Shown here piece after piece: positions 38,650-51,365 of a stretch of DNA of 64,000 nucleotides; the stretch's first letter is position 1; each line of letters begins with the position of its first letter. This DNA comes from Torreya grandis. Taxonomy: Eukaryota > Streptophyta > Pinopsida > Cupressales > Taxaceae. The notes beneath the pieces are model-generated. The model did not search any database, was not told where the DNA came from, and saw nothing but the letters and a program-made list of their open reading frames with translations. Position numbers and translations under genes: made by a program. The DNA lies in NCBI GenBank assembly GCA_037957365.1, contig JARHVA010001190.1, forward strand, positions 1,574,001-1,638,000, read 5' to 3'.

Positions 38650-40100
38650 TTAATAGAAATATTATTTAAATAAATGAGAAATTAGCCTCAATAATTTTTC
38701 ATAGTCCTCCCATGTAGCATTATCCTAAGAATATTGGTCCCATTATAACTTGTATTGTGATACTTATCTATTATGTAAGTTAATCTTGTGATTATCAATT
38801 TGGTTGTAATATGACCACCCCTAGATCCTAACCCTGTAATGCATTTCAATTCAAAACAAGTGTAGGATCAATAATATACTTCTTAAGATATGATACATTA
38901 AAAACATTATGCATTTAGGCTATATTTGGTGGAAATACAAGTCTATACACTACAAGATTAATTACTTCTATAACCTCAAAGGTTCCCACATATCTTGGTG
39001 ACAACTTTTCTGATTTTCCAAAATTTCTTGCACTCTTTTAGGGTTTGACCCATAGAAAAACTTTGTCTCCAACTAAGAACTAACTTTTGTTATTTTCAAA
39101 TTAATATAACATTTCTACCTATCATTGTCTTTATTCAATATTTACCTTATTAATTTCACTTTCTCTTCCATTTATACAAGCATATCAAGCCCAAAAATGA
39201 CTCTATCTTCTAATTTATCCTAACTGATTAGTGTTCTACACCTCCTACCATATAATGCCTCAAAAGGAATCTTTTTTATAGCTGATTAGTATGATTTGTT
39301 GTAATCAAACTCAAACAATGTTATGTATTCCTCTGACTTGTATTTCTATTCCATGAAATACATCCACAAAATATCCTCTAAGATATAATTTATTCTCTCT
39401 ATTTTCCTATATATTTTTCAATGGTAAGATAATATAAAGTTTATCTAAGTTCCTAATGTTGAATTTGGAGTTTGCCAAAACCTGTAAGTCATCTTAAGGT
39501 CCCTATTTGAAATGATCTCTCCCAAAAACCCATGCAATCTATAAACTTATTTTACAAATATTTTGGCAAAAATTGGTGCATTTATCAAATTACTAGGAAT
39601 GAAATGAGCTACCTTGGTAGGTTTATGCACAACTACCAAGATCATGTCATGGTAGTTTTTAGACATAGGTAAACCTTGGATAAATTCCATGCTAATAAAT
39701 TGTCACTTCCATTCTAGTATGGAATGTGGGTATAAAAATCATGTTGGATGCACATGTTTAGCCTTAACATTTTGACACTCTAATCATCTAGATACAAAAT
39801 TAGTTGCATCTTTCTTGATTCCTTTCTATAAATACAATGGTTTTAACACTATTAATAGCTTAGTCACTTTATGATGTCCAGAATCAGGAAAATTATGTAA
39901 TTCATTTAGCAAAATATTCCTCAAATTTTATTTACCAGGTACATATATTCAACTATTGTACCTTATAAGCCCATCATTCTCAAATTAAAAAGCTTGGTAT
40001 TTATGATCTTGAGAATTTTCATCCAAAGCTTTTTTAACTTCCTCATAGAATTCATCTCTAGGTGATAAATTTGATACCTGATCCTGGAAATTAATTTTTA
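38650..40100 (-). pseudogene. int: Element C integrase with chromodomain-like tail
   Basis: In element sense: the second half of the zinc region (RxLECQNVKAKHVHPT), then SMEFIQGLP (first catalytic Asp of SMDF now Glu), VVVHKPTKVAHFIPS, RLHGFLGEIISNRDLK (second catalytic Asp of ISDRD now Asn), IERINYILEDILWMY (catalytic Glu kept), YNKSY..IKKIPFEALYGRRCRT, then the GPY-type region (IEVINLVVYRL, MHNVFNVSYLKKYI) and a tail ending WDQYSxDNATWEDYEKLLRLISHLF. The tail motif is typical of chromoviruses, whose chromodomain steers insertion into heterochromatin. Two of three catalytic residues are lost, and stops and frameshifts are frequent. Confidence 0.8.
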
Positions 40101-40155
40101 TTGTGTCTAAAGCCACAATGTACCTTCTATGACTAAAGGTGTCTATATCTCTATT

Positions 40156-40566
40156 TTATTTTCCCTTAATGTAGGTAATTTTGAAATCATAATCTGATAG
40201 AAACTCTAACCACCACCTTTGATGAACATTGAGGTTAGGTTGGGTGAATATATACTTAATCCCCAAGTTATCAATATTAAGTTCAAAAGACTTACCCAAC
40301 AAATAATTCCTCCAAAATTTCAAAGCATGAACTATGGTATCAAGTTTGAGGTCATGAGGAGCATAGTTTTCCTCATAAGTCTTTATTTTCCTAGATTCAT
40401 AGGCCACAATTGAACCATCATGCCTAAGGAATCCTCCTAAACCATCTCTTGATGCATCTATTATAACTACAAAATGGTCTTTCAAATATAGAATCCATAA
40501 CATTAATTCTAAAGTAAGCCTTTGTTTCAAAACCTGAAAGACTTCTTCACACTTATTAGACCACAC
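40156..40566 (-). pseudogene. Element C RNase H domain (longest clean frame)
   Basis: A 136-codon open frame. It reads CEEVFQVLKQRLT, FVVIIDASRDGLGGFLRHDG, IVAYESRKIKTYEENYAPHDLKLDTIVHALKFWRNYLLGKSFELNIDN, then HQRWWLEFLSDYDFKITYIKGK. This is the Ty3/gypsy RNase H with its DAS, E and D residues (DASRDGLG, HDLKLDTIV, NIDN). It is the best preserved coding block of element C and continues directly from RT. Confidence 0.85.
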
Positions 40567-40589
40567 AAAACATGTATCTTTATACTAAA

Positions 40590-41355
40590 GAGAGGTTACA
40601 TGATTAGATATCTTTGAGAAATATGGTATAAACTCCTATAGTACCCTACTAAATACATGAAACTATGCACCTCATACATATTTTTAGGTTTTAACCAATC
40701 CATAATGGCTCTAATCTTAGATTGATCCACTGAAATTCCCTCTACCAATATAGTGTGACCTAAGTACTATTCTTTTATTTGAAATAAATCACACTTAGTC
40801 AAATTTTTATAGATATTTTTATTTTGCAACTGTAAAAATACTAAACACAAGTTCTCAACATGCTCTTATTAACTTTTGAAATAGATGAGAAATCATTCAA
40901 AAAATACTAGCACAAAGTGATCAAGATAATATCTGAACACATTATTCATGAGATTCATGAATGTTGTTGGTGAATTTGCTAATCCAAAATGAATTAAGAT
41001 GAACTCATAATTCCCATAATGAGTCCTTAAATCTATTTTCAAAATCTATTTCTCTCAAATTCTTAATTAATGGTACCCAACATGAAGGTCAATCTTTGAA
41101 AAAACTATAACACCATGCATTTGATAAAAAAGATCATAAATGTGAGGTAAAGGATACTTATTCTTGATCATTTATTTTTTAAGCATATGGTATTCAATGC
41201 ATAGATGAAGGGTTCCATCTTTATTGACAAAGATCACATGTGCACCCAATGGTGAAACACTTGGCCGAGTAAATCCTTTGGCCAACATCTCCTAAAGTTA
41301 TGCCTTTAACTCAATCAACTCAATTTTTGTCATCTTGTAGGAGGGCGTAGATTAT
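40590..41355 (-). pseudogene. Element C reverse transcriptase
   Basis: Reads [105 protein letters not shown], then FVLVFF..FLIYF where FVDDILIYS is expected, so the YxDD catalytic pair is destroyed by a frameshift and stops. It then continues KCDLFQ, YLGHTILVEGISVD and IMDWLKP. The style (RPSVSPWGAPVLFVKKKDG-like) is chromoviral and distinct from element B's RT. Confidence 0.8.
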
Positions 41356-41591
41356 GGTTCTAATATTGGAATTATCAATAGTGAAATCAAATTACCTTTT
41401 AAGAGGTAACCATATTAATTCTTTTGGAAAAGCATCTTGAAACTCTTGTAGAAAAGGATAGTCTTCCAAATTAGGTTTATTAACTTCACAATTTCATCCA
41501 TTTCGATTATGAATGCTTGACAACCTTTAAGTTGAGCCTTCTTAAATTAGATAGTTGATATTTTTCTAAGTTTTAAATCCCTATGATTCCA

Positions 41592-41819
41592 TTAGATTTG
41601 GGTTTGATTTCTCAAGTAATCCAATAACACAACCTTTTTAAGGAAACAATCAACTTTGGCTTTGTGTCTGAAGAGCCAATTCACTCCAAAGATCACATCA
41701 TATGGCCCTAGTGGTGATACATAATTATAAATAAATGTGGTGAATTTTAAAAATTTGATTTCAATCTCAAAAATACATTTGTCAACCTTGACCTTAGACT
41801 CATTCTTAGCACTGACCAA
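41592..41819 (-). pseudogene. Element C aspartic protease, C-terminal part
   Basis: The open frame reads VDKCIFEIEI, YVSPLGPYDVIFGVNWLFRHKAKVDCFLKKVVL. 'YDVIlGvnWL' is the conserved second half of Ty3-type retropepsins. The DSGA catalytic loop upstream is not readable. Confidence 0.75.
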
Positions 41820-41839
41820 GCATTTGCCAGAAAACTAAC

Positions 41840-43100
41840 TTTCCTAGATAATTTAATTTAGCATTCTAGGAGAGATAAAGCATTCAATAGCTCTTATATC
41901 TATCACAATAGTAATAGGATGACCAAACATATTACATGATATTTAAATGGGAAAATCTTGGAATTCTACTTGATGATTATCCATTATTGTGTGAATACAC
42001 TACTAAAAGGTTCCTTGTTGTGATGTAGAAGTGGATGTGTTCTTGTTTCTACCATTGTCTTCCATCAAATACAATCCTTGGCATGATGATATCCTCCATA
42101 AGTGAAACATATGCTAGTGAACCCTTTCATTCATCCTAAATAATACCCTTTAATCCTTCTTTGAAACTACCTCATAGTTTCTTGTTCCCTAAAACATCAC
42201 TAAATTTTACACTCTTACTAAATTTTTCTTATTGAAGGGTGTCTTGGAATAACCAAACTTCTTTTTAAGCATTTCTCTGACCTCTACTAGTGATTTCATC
42301 TTCTAATCCTAGTTTATTGCCTTTTCAAAGGCCTGATCCATGGTGGATGGTCCATGCACATCTACTTCAACCTAATTTATGGTTTTAATCCCATGATTAA
42401 CTTATTGATCCATAAATACTCATCATTTTATTACTATAGAACATACTTCAATATTATTATGAACTATTCCTAGTATCCATTCACCTAAAAATCCCCTTGC
42501 TTCATATTATATAAATATATCAATTTCTAATCAAATTAGATTTGAGATAATAATCATGATTTAAAAAGATCACAAACTACTCCCATGTGGTGGTGGTAGA
42601 ATTGAGGTTCATCTCAATGTTTTTATTATCCCACTAAGTTATTGCTTCACCATTCAATTGGTAAGATCCCCACACAGTCTTAGTTAGCTCAAAGTAGTTT
42701 CTAATTTTTAAATACTTTTCCATTTCTATGAGCCCAGATTTAGCTCCATCACCCAAAACTATACCATCAAACTTGGGTGGGTTCACTTTCTTCATGTCAC
42801 ATGCAAGCTCTGTAGCTAATTAATCTCTAGGCCCTTGTTGACTTTCCTTGTGCCCTCACACTTGAGACACTTCCTATTATTTAGGTTGTTCCTTTAGAAC
42901 TTATTTTTACTCTTTCTCCTTAGGTCCATGAACTTATCACTCTAGAGCTACTATTTTATCTCTAATTTCACTCATGACAATGAATATATGATAAAGTTTT
43001 GTAGTTTTTTCCACTACTAGCTAATTAATATTAGCTGGATGGTTTTCATTTAAAGTTTCCTCACTAACCAATTTACCCTATGCTATTTTCCTCTATGAAA
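41840..43100 (-). pseudogene. gag: Element C gag, with decayed zinc knuckle
   Basis: Heavily broken. At 42109-42071 the frame reads CFTYGGYHHAKDC, a CX2CX4HX4C zinc knuckle in which the second Cys is Tyr (TGT to TAT, a G-to-A change). Capsid sequence further right is not readable in one frame. Position next to the PBS and before protease supports gag. Confidence 0.6.
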
Positions 43101-43156
43101 AATTAGGAGGATATATTTACATTAGCGGACACATTAGGTCCAAGTGTTAAACCTTC

Positions 43157-43168
43157 ACTCTAATATCA
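43157..43168 (-). other. Element C primer binding site, iMet type
   Basis: On the minus strand TGATATTAGAGT lies a few bases after the LTR end; it differs from TGGTATCAGAGC by three transitions. It fixes element C as minus-strand. Confidence 0.6.
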
Positions 43169-44355
43169 CATTGTTACAACCCCACAAGGTTAATTAAAAG
43201 TAACACAATTTTTTTTATCATATTGATTACTTATAAAATAATCTATAATTATCTAAATAATCATTGTTTGATTACTAAATATATCTAATCAATAAATTCA
43301 TTAATATATTAATCCACTAGCTAATAAATTAATCCATGTAGTTCTCAAACAATCTAATCATATTTCAAGATGAATATATTTTAATAAAAGTATACTAGAA
43401 AGAATCAAGTACAACACATAATGATATAATCCACATTTCAACCATATATAAGCTTACAACTATTGTTATTATAATTTCATAATAATTTACAAATTACACA
43501 TCCACTATTGTGTTTGATATCCATTAATAATAATGTACAATATGTTACATTTCAATACAAAGTCAAACATAAATAATATAATTTGTATAACAGTACAAAT
43601 GAGCTTATCAAATATATCCATGATCCATAAACATAGTCTGAGTATAATACCAAAGGTTGAATCAATTGACAAAGGGAGAGCATCATCTTAGTGCTTTATA
43701 TACAATCACAAACCAATAGTCTCCTACACACCTCCCTACTGAGAGTGGAATTAACCTTCATGGAGGGGAAGATAATAAAAATGTGGATATCAAGAAATTA
43801 ACTAGAACCCATGTGTGTACTATCACTATTACATGAAGCATTCAAATATACCATGGAATAAAATCCTATATCTAAATGATATCAACACACACATGTAAAT
43901 TATAAGTATAGTGAAATTATATATTTTTAGCTATAACATTACTTTGGCCAAAGTATTCATTATAGAAATCAGATCTAAAAATCTAAGTTAGTTCCACTCA
44001 TACACAACTCTCACCTAATAAATCATGACTATCACATGATATCAGGGGATAGATATATGAGTTACCCACTAGCATACTCATATAATTATCTCATGTTATC
44101 TAAATATAATCTAGTAATTCTCATATTGAGATTTATATTAGAATAATACAAACTTAATCATATACTCAATCCAAAAAGTATTATATGATACAAGCAAACA
44201 TTAATCAATAATCTCATTATTCTCATTCATTTAATCACCAAGTGACAACATAAATTTATCAAAGTAATTGCATTCAAAAATAGATATGTATAGAAGACTA
44301 TAACAAGAATCAAGTCATTCTATGTCACTTTTATAAACACATCTTCCACTCACAA

Positions 44356-44360
<5 letters not shown>

Positions 44361-44428
<68 letters not shown>
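44361..44428 (+). repeat. (GT)n microsatellite
   Basis: About 34 GT units, followed by TTTATAGACTTCTTCATG, a segment repeated after the GT tract ending at 45210. Confidence 0.95.
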
Positions 44429-44430
<2 letters not shown>

Positions 44431-44947
44431 ATAGACTTCTTCATGTTAAAAGATATTATACAGGTCCACCAACATTATAACTCCTAAAAATAATTCATAA
44501 TCAAATTTAATTATACAACTTCCTTTATATAATTCTTCCCTTACTTATTCTTTCATGATAAATTATACAAGATAATCTGCTCATTAATAGGTTATAGTCT
44601 TATAATATTACATAACCTAGATTTTCTTTATGGATTATAGGGAGTAAGAGCCATTAAAAATGGTGCATTATATATTGATGTATATATAGGATATATTTAT
44701 TTGCTCATCAAATTCATTATATTTATTTACTTTCAAGTTTATTAATACATTAAATTACTGTAATTCAAACTCATAATTTTATTTCATATTATAAACTTCA
44801 TACCATTACCACCTAGATAAGAGAGATAAGTATGTACTTTACTTTGATACTTTAGTCTATATGAAATAATGAACTCTTCATATTACTACATAAAAGGATA
44901 TGTATTCTTACATTATATTATGCATATATTTAAACTATATATATATG

Positions 44948-44951
<4 letters not shown>

Positions 44952-45039
<88 letters not shown>
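44952..45039 (+). repeat. (CA)n microsatellite, left arm of palindrome
   Basis: About 44 CA units; the last 50 or so bases pair with the GT tract at 45161-45210. Confidence 0.95.
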
Positions 45040-45043
<4 letters not shown>

Positions 45044-45078
45044 TATATTATTCTTACATTATATTATGCATATATTTA

Positions 45079-45120
<42 letters not shown>

Positions 45121-45155
45121 TAAATATATGCATAATATAATGTAAGAATAATATA

Positions 45156-45210
<55 letters not shown>
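44989..45210. repeat. perfect 222-bp palindrome
   Basis: Centred at 45099/45100. Each 111-nt arm consists of half of a TA run, a 45-nt unique stem (containing ATGCATAATATAATGTAAG on the right arm) and a CA or GT tract. Comparing positions around the stem I see no mismatch. A further direct copy of the stem lies at about 44908-44950. Confidence 0.85.
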
Positions 45211-45212
<2 letters not shown>

Positions 45213-45810
45213 ATAGACTTCCTCATGTTAAAAGATATTATACAGGTCCACCAACATTCACTTAACTTTTAGTTTTCAATGATCAAAAGGAAATGAACAA
45301 AGACATATGTTCAAAAGTCTCAATATTAAATGACTACATTTTAATACACACATAATTGAGTATGTTCAACATAGTTTGAATACAACAATATATATCTTGT
45401 GTTGACATCCCAACATTACCTCATGTAACCTATGGATGGGTATACAATTATAATTATTTAGTGTTAATGTGATATAGTTTGTTTTAACCAAAATTATAGA
45501 CCTATTTATTTATTCCCCTCAAAATTAATCATATAATGAATCCATGTCCAGATCTGTTATTTACTCATTTATACATATGTGTATATAAAAAAATATAAAA
45601 TGGTTTACACATATGCATATAAATGTATAGTGAGTATTCTTATAAATTTTATACATCATAAAAAATTGACCCTATAACCTAGGCCATGCCAAATTAAGCG
45701 AAATAAGAGCAAAATCTATATAGCAGTCACAAAACTCAAATTTTAAATCTAGACCTATAGTTGTATAATTTCTCTATAATATTGGTCATACCTTTACATA
45801 TGGTAATAAA

Positions 45811-45969
<159 letters not shown>

Positions 45970-46826
45970 TATATATATACTCTAGTGTATAGGTATATTC
46001 ATAAAAATATTTGTAAATATTAACTAGACATATTCCTAATTTCAAAAAGACATTCTCATAATTTAAATCCTCTTTTGTTCATTTTGAAAAATCCTTTAAC
46101 AACTAATTTATACAAGTATACATGGATTGTAACCATTCAAAGTAAATCCCTTAGTTAGTAATAACTTGAGGGTCTTGAAGAGGGAAAAATAGATATCATT
46201 CAAGTAAATGCCTTAACAATTGATAACAAAACTCAAAAATAAACATAGGCTAGATCTTTAGTATATTAGACTGGTCCTTAGCTCTATAGGCCTAAGGATG
46301 GAACTAAGTTCCATCCTTGGGTCTATAGACTTGATATCATTAGGTTTAGAATAATATTTTTTACTATAACCTATCATATCACACATTCAATGAATTCCAT
46401 AAAATCCAAAATAAAACTTGCTTTATTTTTCTTTTTTCTTGTCTTATAAATCTATCAATAAATAAAGGAAACCAACCTAGTTAAAGTGGGTTATTCTATT
46501 TAACAGGTTAGATGATAGATCTTATTTTCCCTCAAAATGTTTAGTTTTATTATTATTCTCTTCTATGTCCCTTATCCTTCCATTCCTTCTCTTTCTTAAC
46601 CCTTTTTTATTGTCAATGCATGCCCTTCATGACCTTAAATATCTCATACTATTCTTCCAATTCTCCACTCCCCACTTCAATTCATAAATGTTTAACTTAT
46701 TAATGCTTGTAGTTAGATCATAGTCTCTCCTCCATACACTTGCATGGTGACAGACCAAAACCCTCATCTCTTCTAAATTCCAAGTTAACTCCTGTGATGA
46801 TTTTTATAACAAAACAACCCTAATAT

Positions 46827-47879
46827 TGTAGACACTTAGTTTTGGCCACTTTGGTGCCTAAACTAGGATTCAGTTTAATTTGTAGTAAATGACACATCTA
46901 AGCCTATAAATCACCTAAATTTTCCAATTTCATCCATGAAAGTGATTTAAAGTCCTAGAAATATGATGAGGCTAGCTTATTTGGTGTATTACACTGTATA
47001 CATCACTAACCTAGTTCAGTTCTAACTGTAGTCAAATTATGACCTAGTAATTTGGGAAATTTGGCCTATCAAGATATTAATTCATAACATTTAAAATAAT
47101 TTCCAAGATCCAAAAATAACTAAGCATGAATAATTACATTGTAAATCTTAATTCGTTTGCCTAAATAAAAATTCCAAATCAAAAAAGAATTTTTTAGCCA
47201 AATATGAAGTCAAAAGGTCCAATGAGATAATAAAGTTATTTATTATCTCCTAAATATTTAAAAATATGAGTCATATCTCAAAAATATCTAAATTGAGTTT
47301 TCATTTCTCACAAATATTTGACAGTAAGGTGTTAATATTTCATGAGTGCCTTGACCCAACCTAGAGTTAGACTGACTCAACCTAGGTTAATTTAGACTCA
47401 ACCCAAGTTAGAATTTGACCTAACCTCAAGGTTAGAGTTAGTTCATTGAGATATAAATACAAGTGCCCACACCATATGCCAACATATTTTTTGTGTAAAT
47501 TTATTCTACTAGAATACCTTCTTGAAGCCTTTGAGAGTAGTGTTATAATGCCTAATTTATGCCAAGATTCACACCAAGCCACAAGTGACTATTGGAGAGA
47601 TGTTACCACTATGGAAGAGCATTGCTAGAAGAATCAAATCATGATAGGCCAAGCATGAACATCCTTATTCCAATAAGTAAGCATCAAATTTGAAAAATAA
47701 AGTAATTAATTTGTATTGTCTTTATCTCTATTTTGTGATCTTGCTTATTATGTTATGCTTTCTCTAGTTCTTGGGAAAGAGTGTTTAGTCTTAGTGTATT
47801 GTTATTATTGATGTTTTGTCATTTATACTAACACGAGATTGATCTACATATTTTTTACTCTTTAAACACCTAAGTTACA
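46827..47879. mobile_element. Solo LTR D nested in element C's right LTR
   Basis: 1053-bp block starting TGTAGACACTTAG and ending CTAAGTTACA, flanked on both sides by AATAT (46822-46826 and 47880-47884). The left LTR of element C has one AATAT at the same point (37540-37544), so this is a clean insertion with a 5-bp target-site duplication. It has TG...CA ends, no coding content and a TATAAATA at 47452-47459, consistent with a promoter-bearing LTR left after LTR-LTR recombination. If that TATA box is the real one, the element reads on the plus strand. Confidence 0.85.
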
Positions 47880-48880
47880 AATATTTCCTTTACATTTTTA
47901 CTTCAAAGCATATGACTATGGTAAAACATCATAATATGAAATCATAAAATTCCCAAAAAAATATAATTTTATTACCTTGAAATTACATTCTATGCCATTG
48001 GTTATAAAAACCAACTCAATATCATCATTTTGAAGTTTATTTAAACCAATTTACTTTGGGGTATTTTTCATCATTTTGACCCCTATCTATTGTCACCAAC
48101 ACGGGGCAAATGATAGTCAAGCAACTAAACAAGATAATTTCCATTCAAACTTTTGATAACTAGAAACACAATCAATATTATAAATGTAGAGCAAAATGAG
48201 ATCAATTAACCTGACATAGTCAATAACTTTATTATGTTATATCACAAAAATCATAATCTATCCAGCTAAGGAGATGCATAAATAATCCAACTAGATCAAT
48301 ACACTCATGCCTTTACCAAATATAATGCAGTGAAGATCAACACAACACAATATAGATTTAACATACATATGCCAATCATGACTCATAATGAAATCAAAAC
48401 AAACAAGACTCAGTTGTTACCAAATAACTAATGTAAGTATTATTTATTTCATTCAAGCACTATATGTGGTTTATGTGGGTTCGATAGAAGTATTTCAACC
48501 CCTAATGTAGGTATCTACACCCCCTCTCTAATGATACTCTCCCTTTGTATTTTATTGTGAGGGAGAAATAGTCTAGCAACCACCTTAATCAAATGAATGG
48601 GTAGTTAGTCTGAAATCATAATAATCATGAGCATATAACCATAAATAAACTATTGAATGCAAATAATATATAAATGAAATCAATCTTTATAATCATAAGG
48701 CATAATATAACATATGCAACAAATATCCATCAAGATATTGATCATGAATAAAAATCATATAACTAACACACATACATCATATGTATATCCAACTCAAATA
48801 TAAAATTAGAACTATAAATTGACAGTCTTATAATCCACTGTTAATGCTTAACTAATTTATAGAGAAAACTAGATGTGACA

Positions 48881-50985
48881 CTAGTGTACAACAACAGTCA
48901 ACAATAAGGTATAAAAGATAGTGGCTAATGGTTTTATGTTTGAGGGTATTTGTGGATTATTTAATCTTAAAGATCTCACTAATTTGCTTAAATTGAATTT
49001 TACTCTAGTGATTTTAAAAGCAAACACACTTGCCAAAATTGAAAATGATTGGAAAGGAAACATATTTTTCTGAAATTTAATCTACATTAAACTAAACACA
49101 CATTTAATCTATTTTCATAAATGTAAATTGTATAAAATGTAAACACACTTTTAATTTAAATAGTTAAAATAAAATCTATATGAAAGAGAAATGCTCAAAA
49201 TTAAAATGGCTGAAATTAATATAGCTAAAAACACACACATTAACACATAATCTTGCAGGTGAAACATATAACACAATACTTTTCATAAGATGATAAATTA
49301 AAAATTTAAAACACACAATAATATGAAATAAAAATCTAAATACAAAAAGAGATCCTACTTATTTGGTTGAGTGGTCCCTTGCTCTCCCTTGGAATAGGAT
49401 TGGATCAACACTTAGATTTATATAAACTTCATGAAATTATCATTACTTATAAAAATGATTAAAATCTTAAAATGAAAAGCTTGGTATCTATTATTGAATT
49501 ATTTATATCATCTACCAACTCTCTACTAACTCTCATTAAGTATGAGAAGGTTGTATTTATAATACAACTTCTTCAACAACTTATTATTTGAGAGAGACAA
49601 CTTAACAAAATTAATTTGAAATTGATTTTTTAATCTAAACAACCTAACAAATTAGTTTTGGAATTGATTCTTATTCTAGGCTAACAATTAACAATATAAT
49701 AAATTTAGTTTTTACATCATTTGGAGAATGAAAACAGTCCCCTTTATTTAAGGATAAAATAGTGGGAAACTATAGATACATAAATCCATCATTTTCTAGA
49801 TTGTTAGAGAGAATATAGGTACTTTGTTCTCTTTATAACTTCTAATTTTGTTGGAGGGAATCAATAAAAATCTTAGCCAATTTTGTTTCCTCTAACAACT
49901 TAATGTGTGAGATATTCATAGTAGTTGAAATATTATAAATATCGTGTCTTATTTAGGAATACCTATTTTTAGAAATACTATAAATAAATTTCATATAAAT
50001 ACTTTATAAAAATAAGTAGCAATAATCTCTTTTACTCTCATGTTCCCATAATTCAGACCCTTATATTTTTTAATTTTTGATGATGTCTATTTTTCAAATT
50101 TTCTATTTATAAAATTTTTATATATAGAAAGACTATAAACCATGTCCCAAAACATTAACCCATTCATTCGTTTGTCTTATAAACCCTAAAATCATTTTTT
50201 TTGCATCCTTGAATCCAATTCTATATAACTCTAGAGCCAGACTGATGGACTCTATAGAAACACTGATGTACTTTGGAGCTATACTGATGGACTCTAGAGA
50301 TTATAAATGCTTATAACTTTTACATACAGAGTCAAATCAAGATGAATCTTGTTTTAAACTTATCTAATATTTCAAGAGAATTCTAAATATGTAATTATAT
50401 TTAGGTTTAGGGATATTATTTATGATGTTTTTGATATTTTCCAAAACTTTCCAATTATGTCCTTACATATTCACATGCCTAAACATCAAACAAACCAACA
50501 CAAAAACACAAGACCTATTTGCGTTTGATACAAAGTTTATTGTATGCATTAGTTGATCATGCATCAATATTACATCCATCTCAAAATCAACTAAATAAAC
50601 TTAGATTTGATTTATATGGGACTTCAAAGCTACTAAGGATTTCTAAGCTACTAAGGATTTTTAAGCTACATGAAGATTATCATTGATTTGGTATTTGAGA
50701 ACTTCAAACTTTGTTATATGTATTGATGAATCATTGTAGTCTGCATATATAATATTTGGCATATTTTATCTAAGAACTTGTTTTAAATAACAACATGTAT
50801 ATTTCAATGACATCTAAAGAATAGACTAGATATATTCATATATTTCATTTTAAAATAGGTATACATTCTTAAAAGTATATCTAAGTTCACTGTTATATCA
50901 TGATTTATGTAAGATAAAATAGTGTCATTTACTAATATAATGAGCCATTTTATGGCCTTGTCATATTTCTAATTGAATTCAAATT
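48881..50985. other. non-coding AT-rich DNA
   Basis: No gene recognised. Small local repeats: CTACTAAGGATTT units at about 50631-50672, and ACTGATGGACTCTA at about 50240 and 50283. Confidence 0.45.
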
Positions 50986-50989
50986 TTCC

Positions 50990-51365
50990 TTCTTTGTGCA
51001 TGTCCCTTAAAGGCCTCATCAATGAAGAAGCATACAGGGTTGCATGACATTAGGAAATAGAACTCCTTGATGAGAAGTGACTCAATGCCTTAAATCACTT
51101 GAAGTCCTATAAAAATTGGTTGTGCACTCAATATAACAAGAAATTTCAACCAAGATAATTTTAAATTGGTGACCTAGTCCTTAAATAAAGTCAACAAAAT
51201 ATAAATTTTGATCATGAGAATAATGTCAAGTTTGAGCCTAATTGGTTGGGTCCCTATGTCATTGTCACCAAATTTTGTTTAGGATCATATAAATTAGTCA
51301 CTCAAGAAGGTTAGAAATTAGATGAGTAGATAAAAATAATGCACCTGAAAAGGTTCTATACATAA
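50990..51365 (+). pseudogene. int: integrase C-terminal fragment of a Ty3/gypsy element
   Basis: Plus-strand text reads INEEAYRVA, ELLDEK.LNALNHLKSYKNWLCTQYNKKFQPR, DLVLK, then FEPNWLGPYVIVTKFCLGSYKLVTQEG and IKIMHLKRFYT. This is the classic end of plant Ty3/gypsy integrase with the GPY/F module (NWLGPYVI). Nothing upstream reads as catalytic core, so the rest has been deleted or has decayed past recognition. The element's 3' LTR should follow 51365 but no partner is visible. The style is of Tat/Athila type rather than the chromovirus tail of element C. Confidence 0.75.

Noticed and set aside
44869..45123. 84-residue plus-strand frame
   Set aside because: It consists mostly of CA and TA repeat; no protein support.
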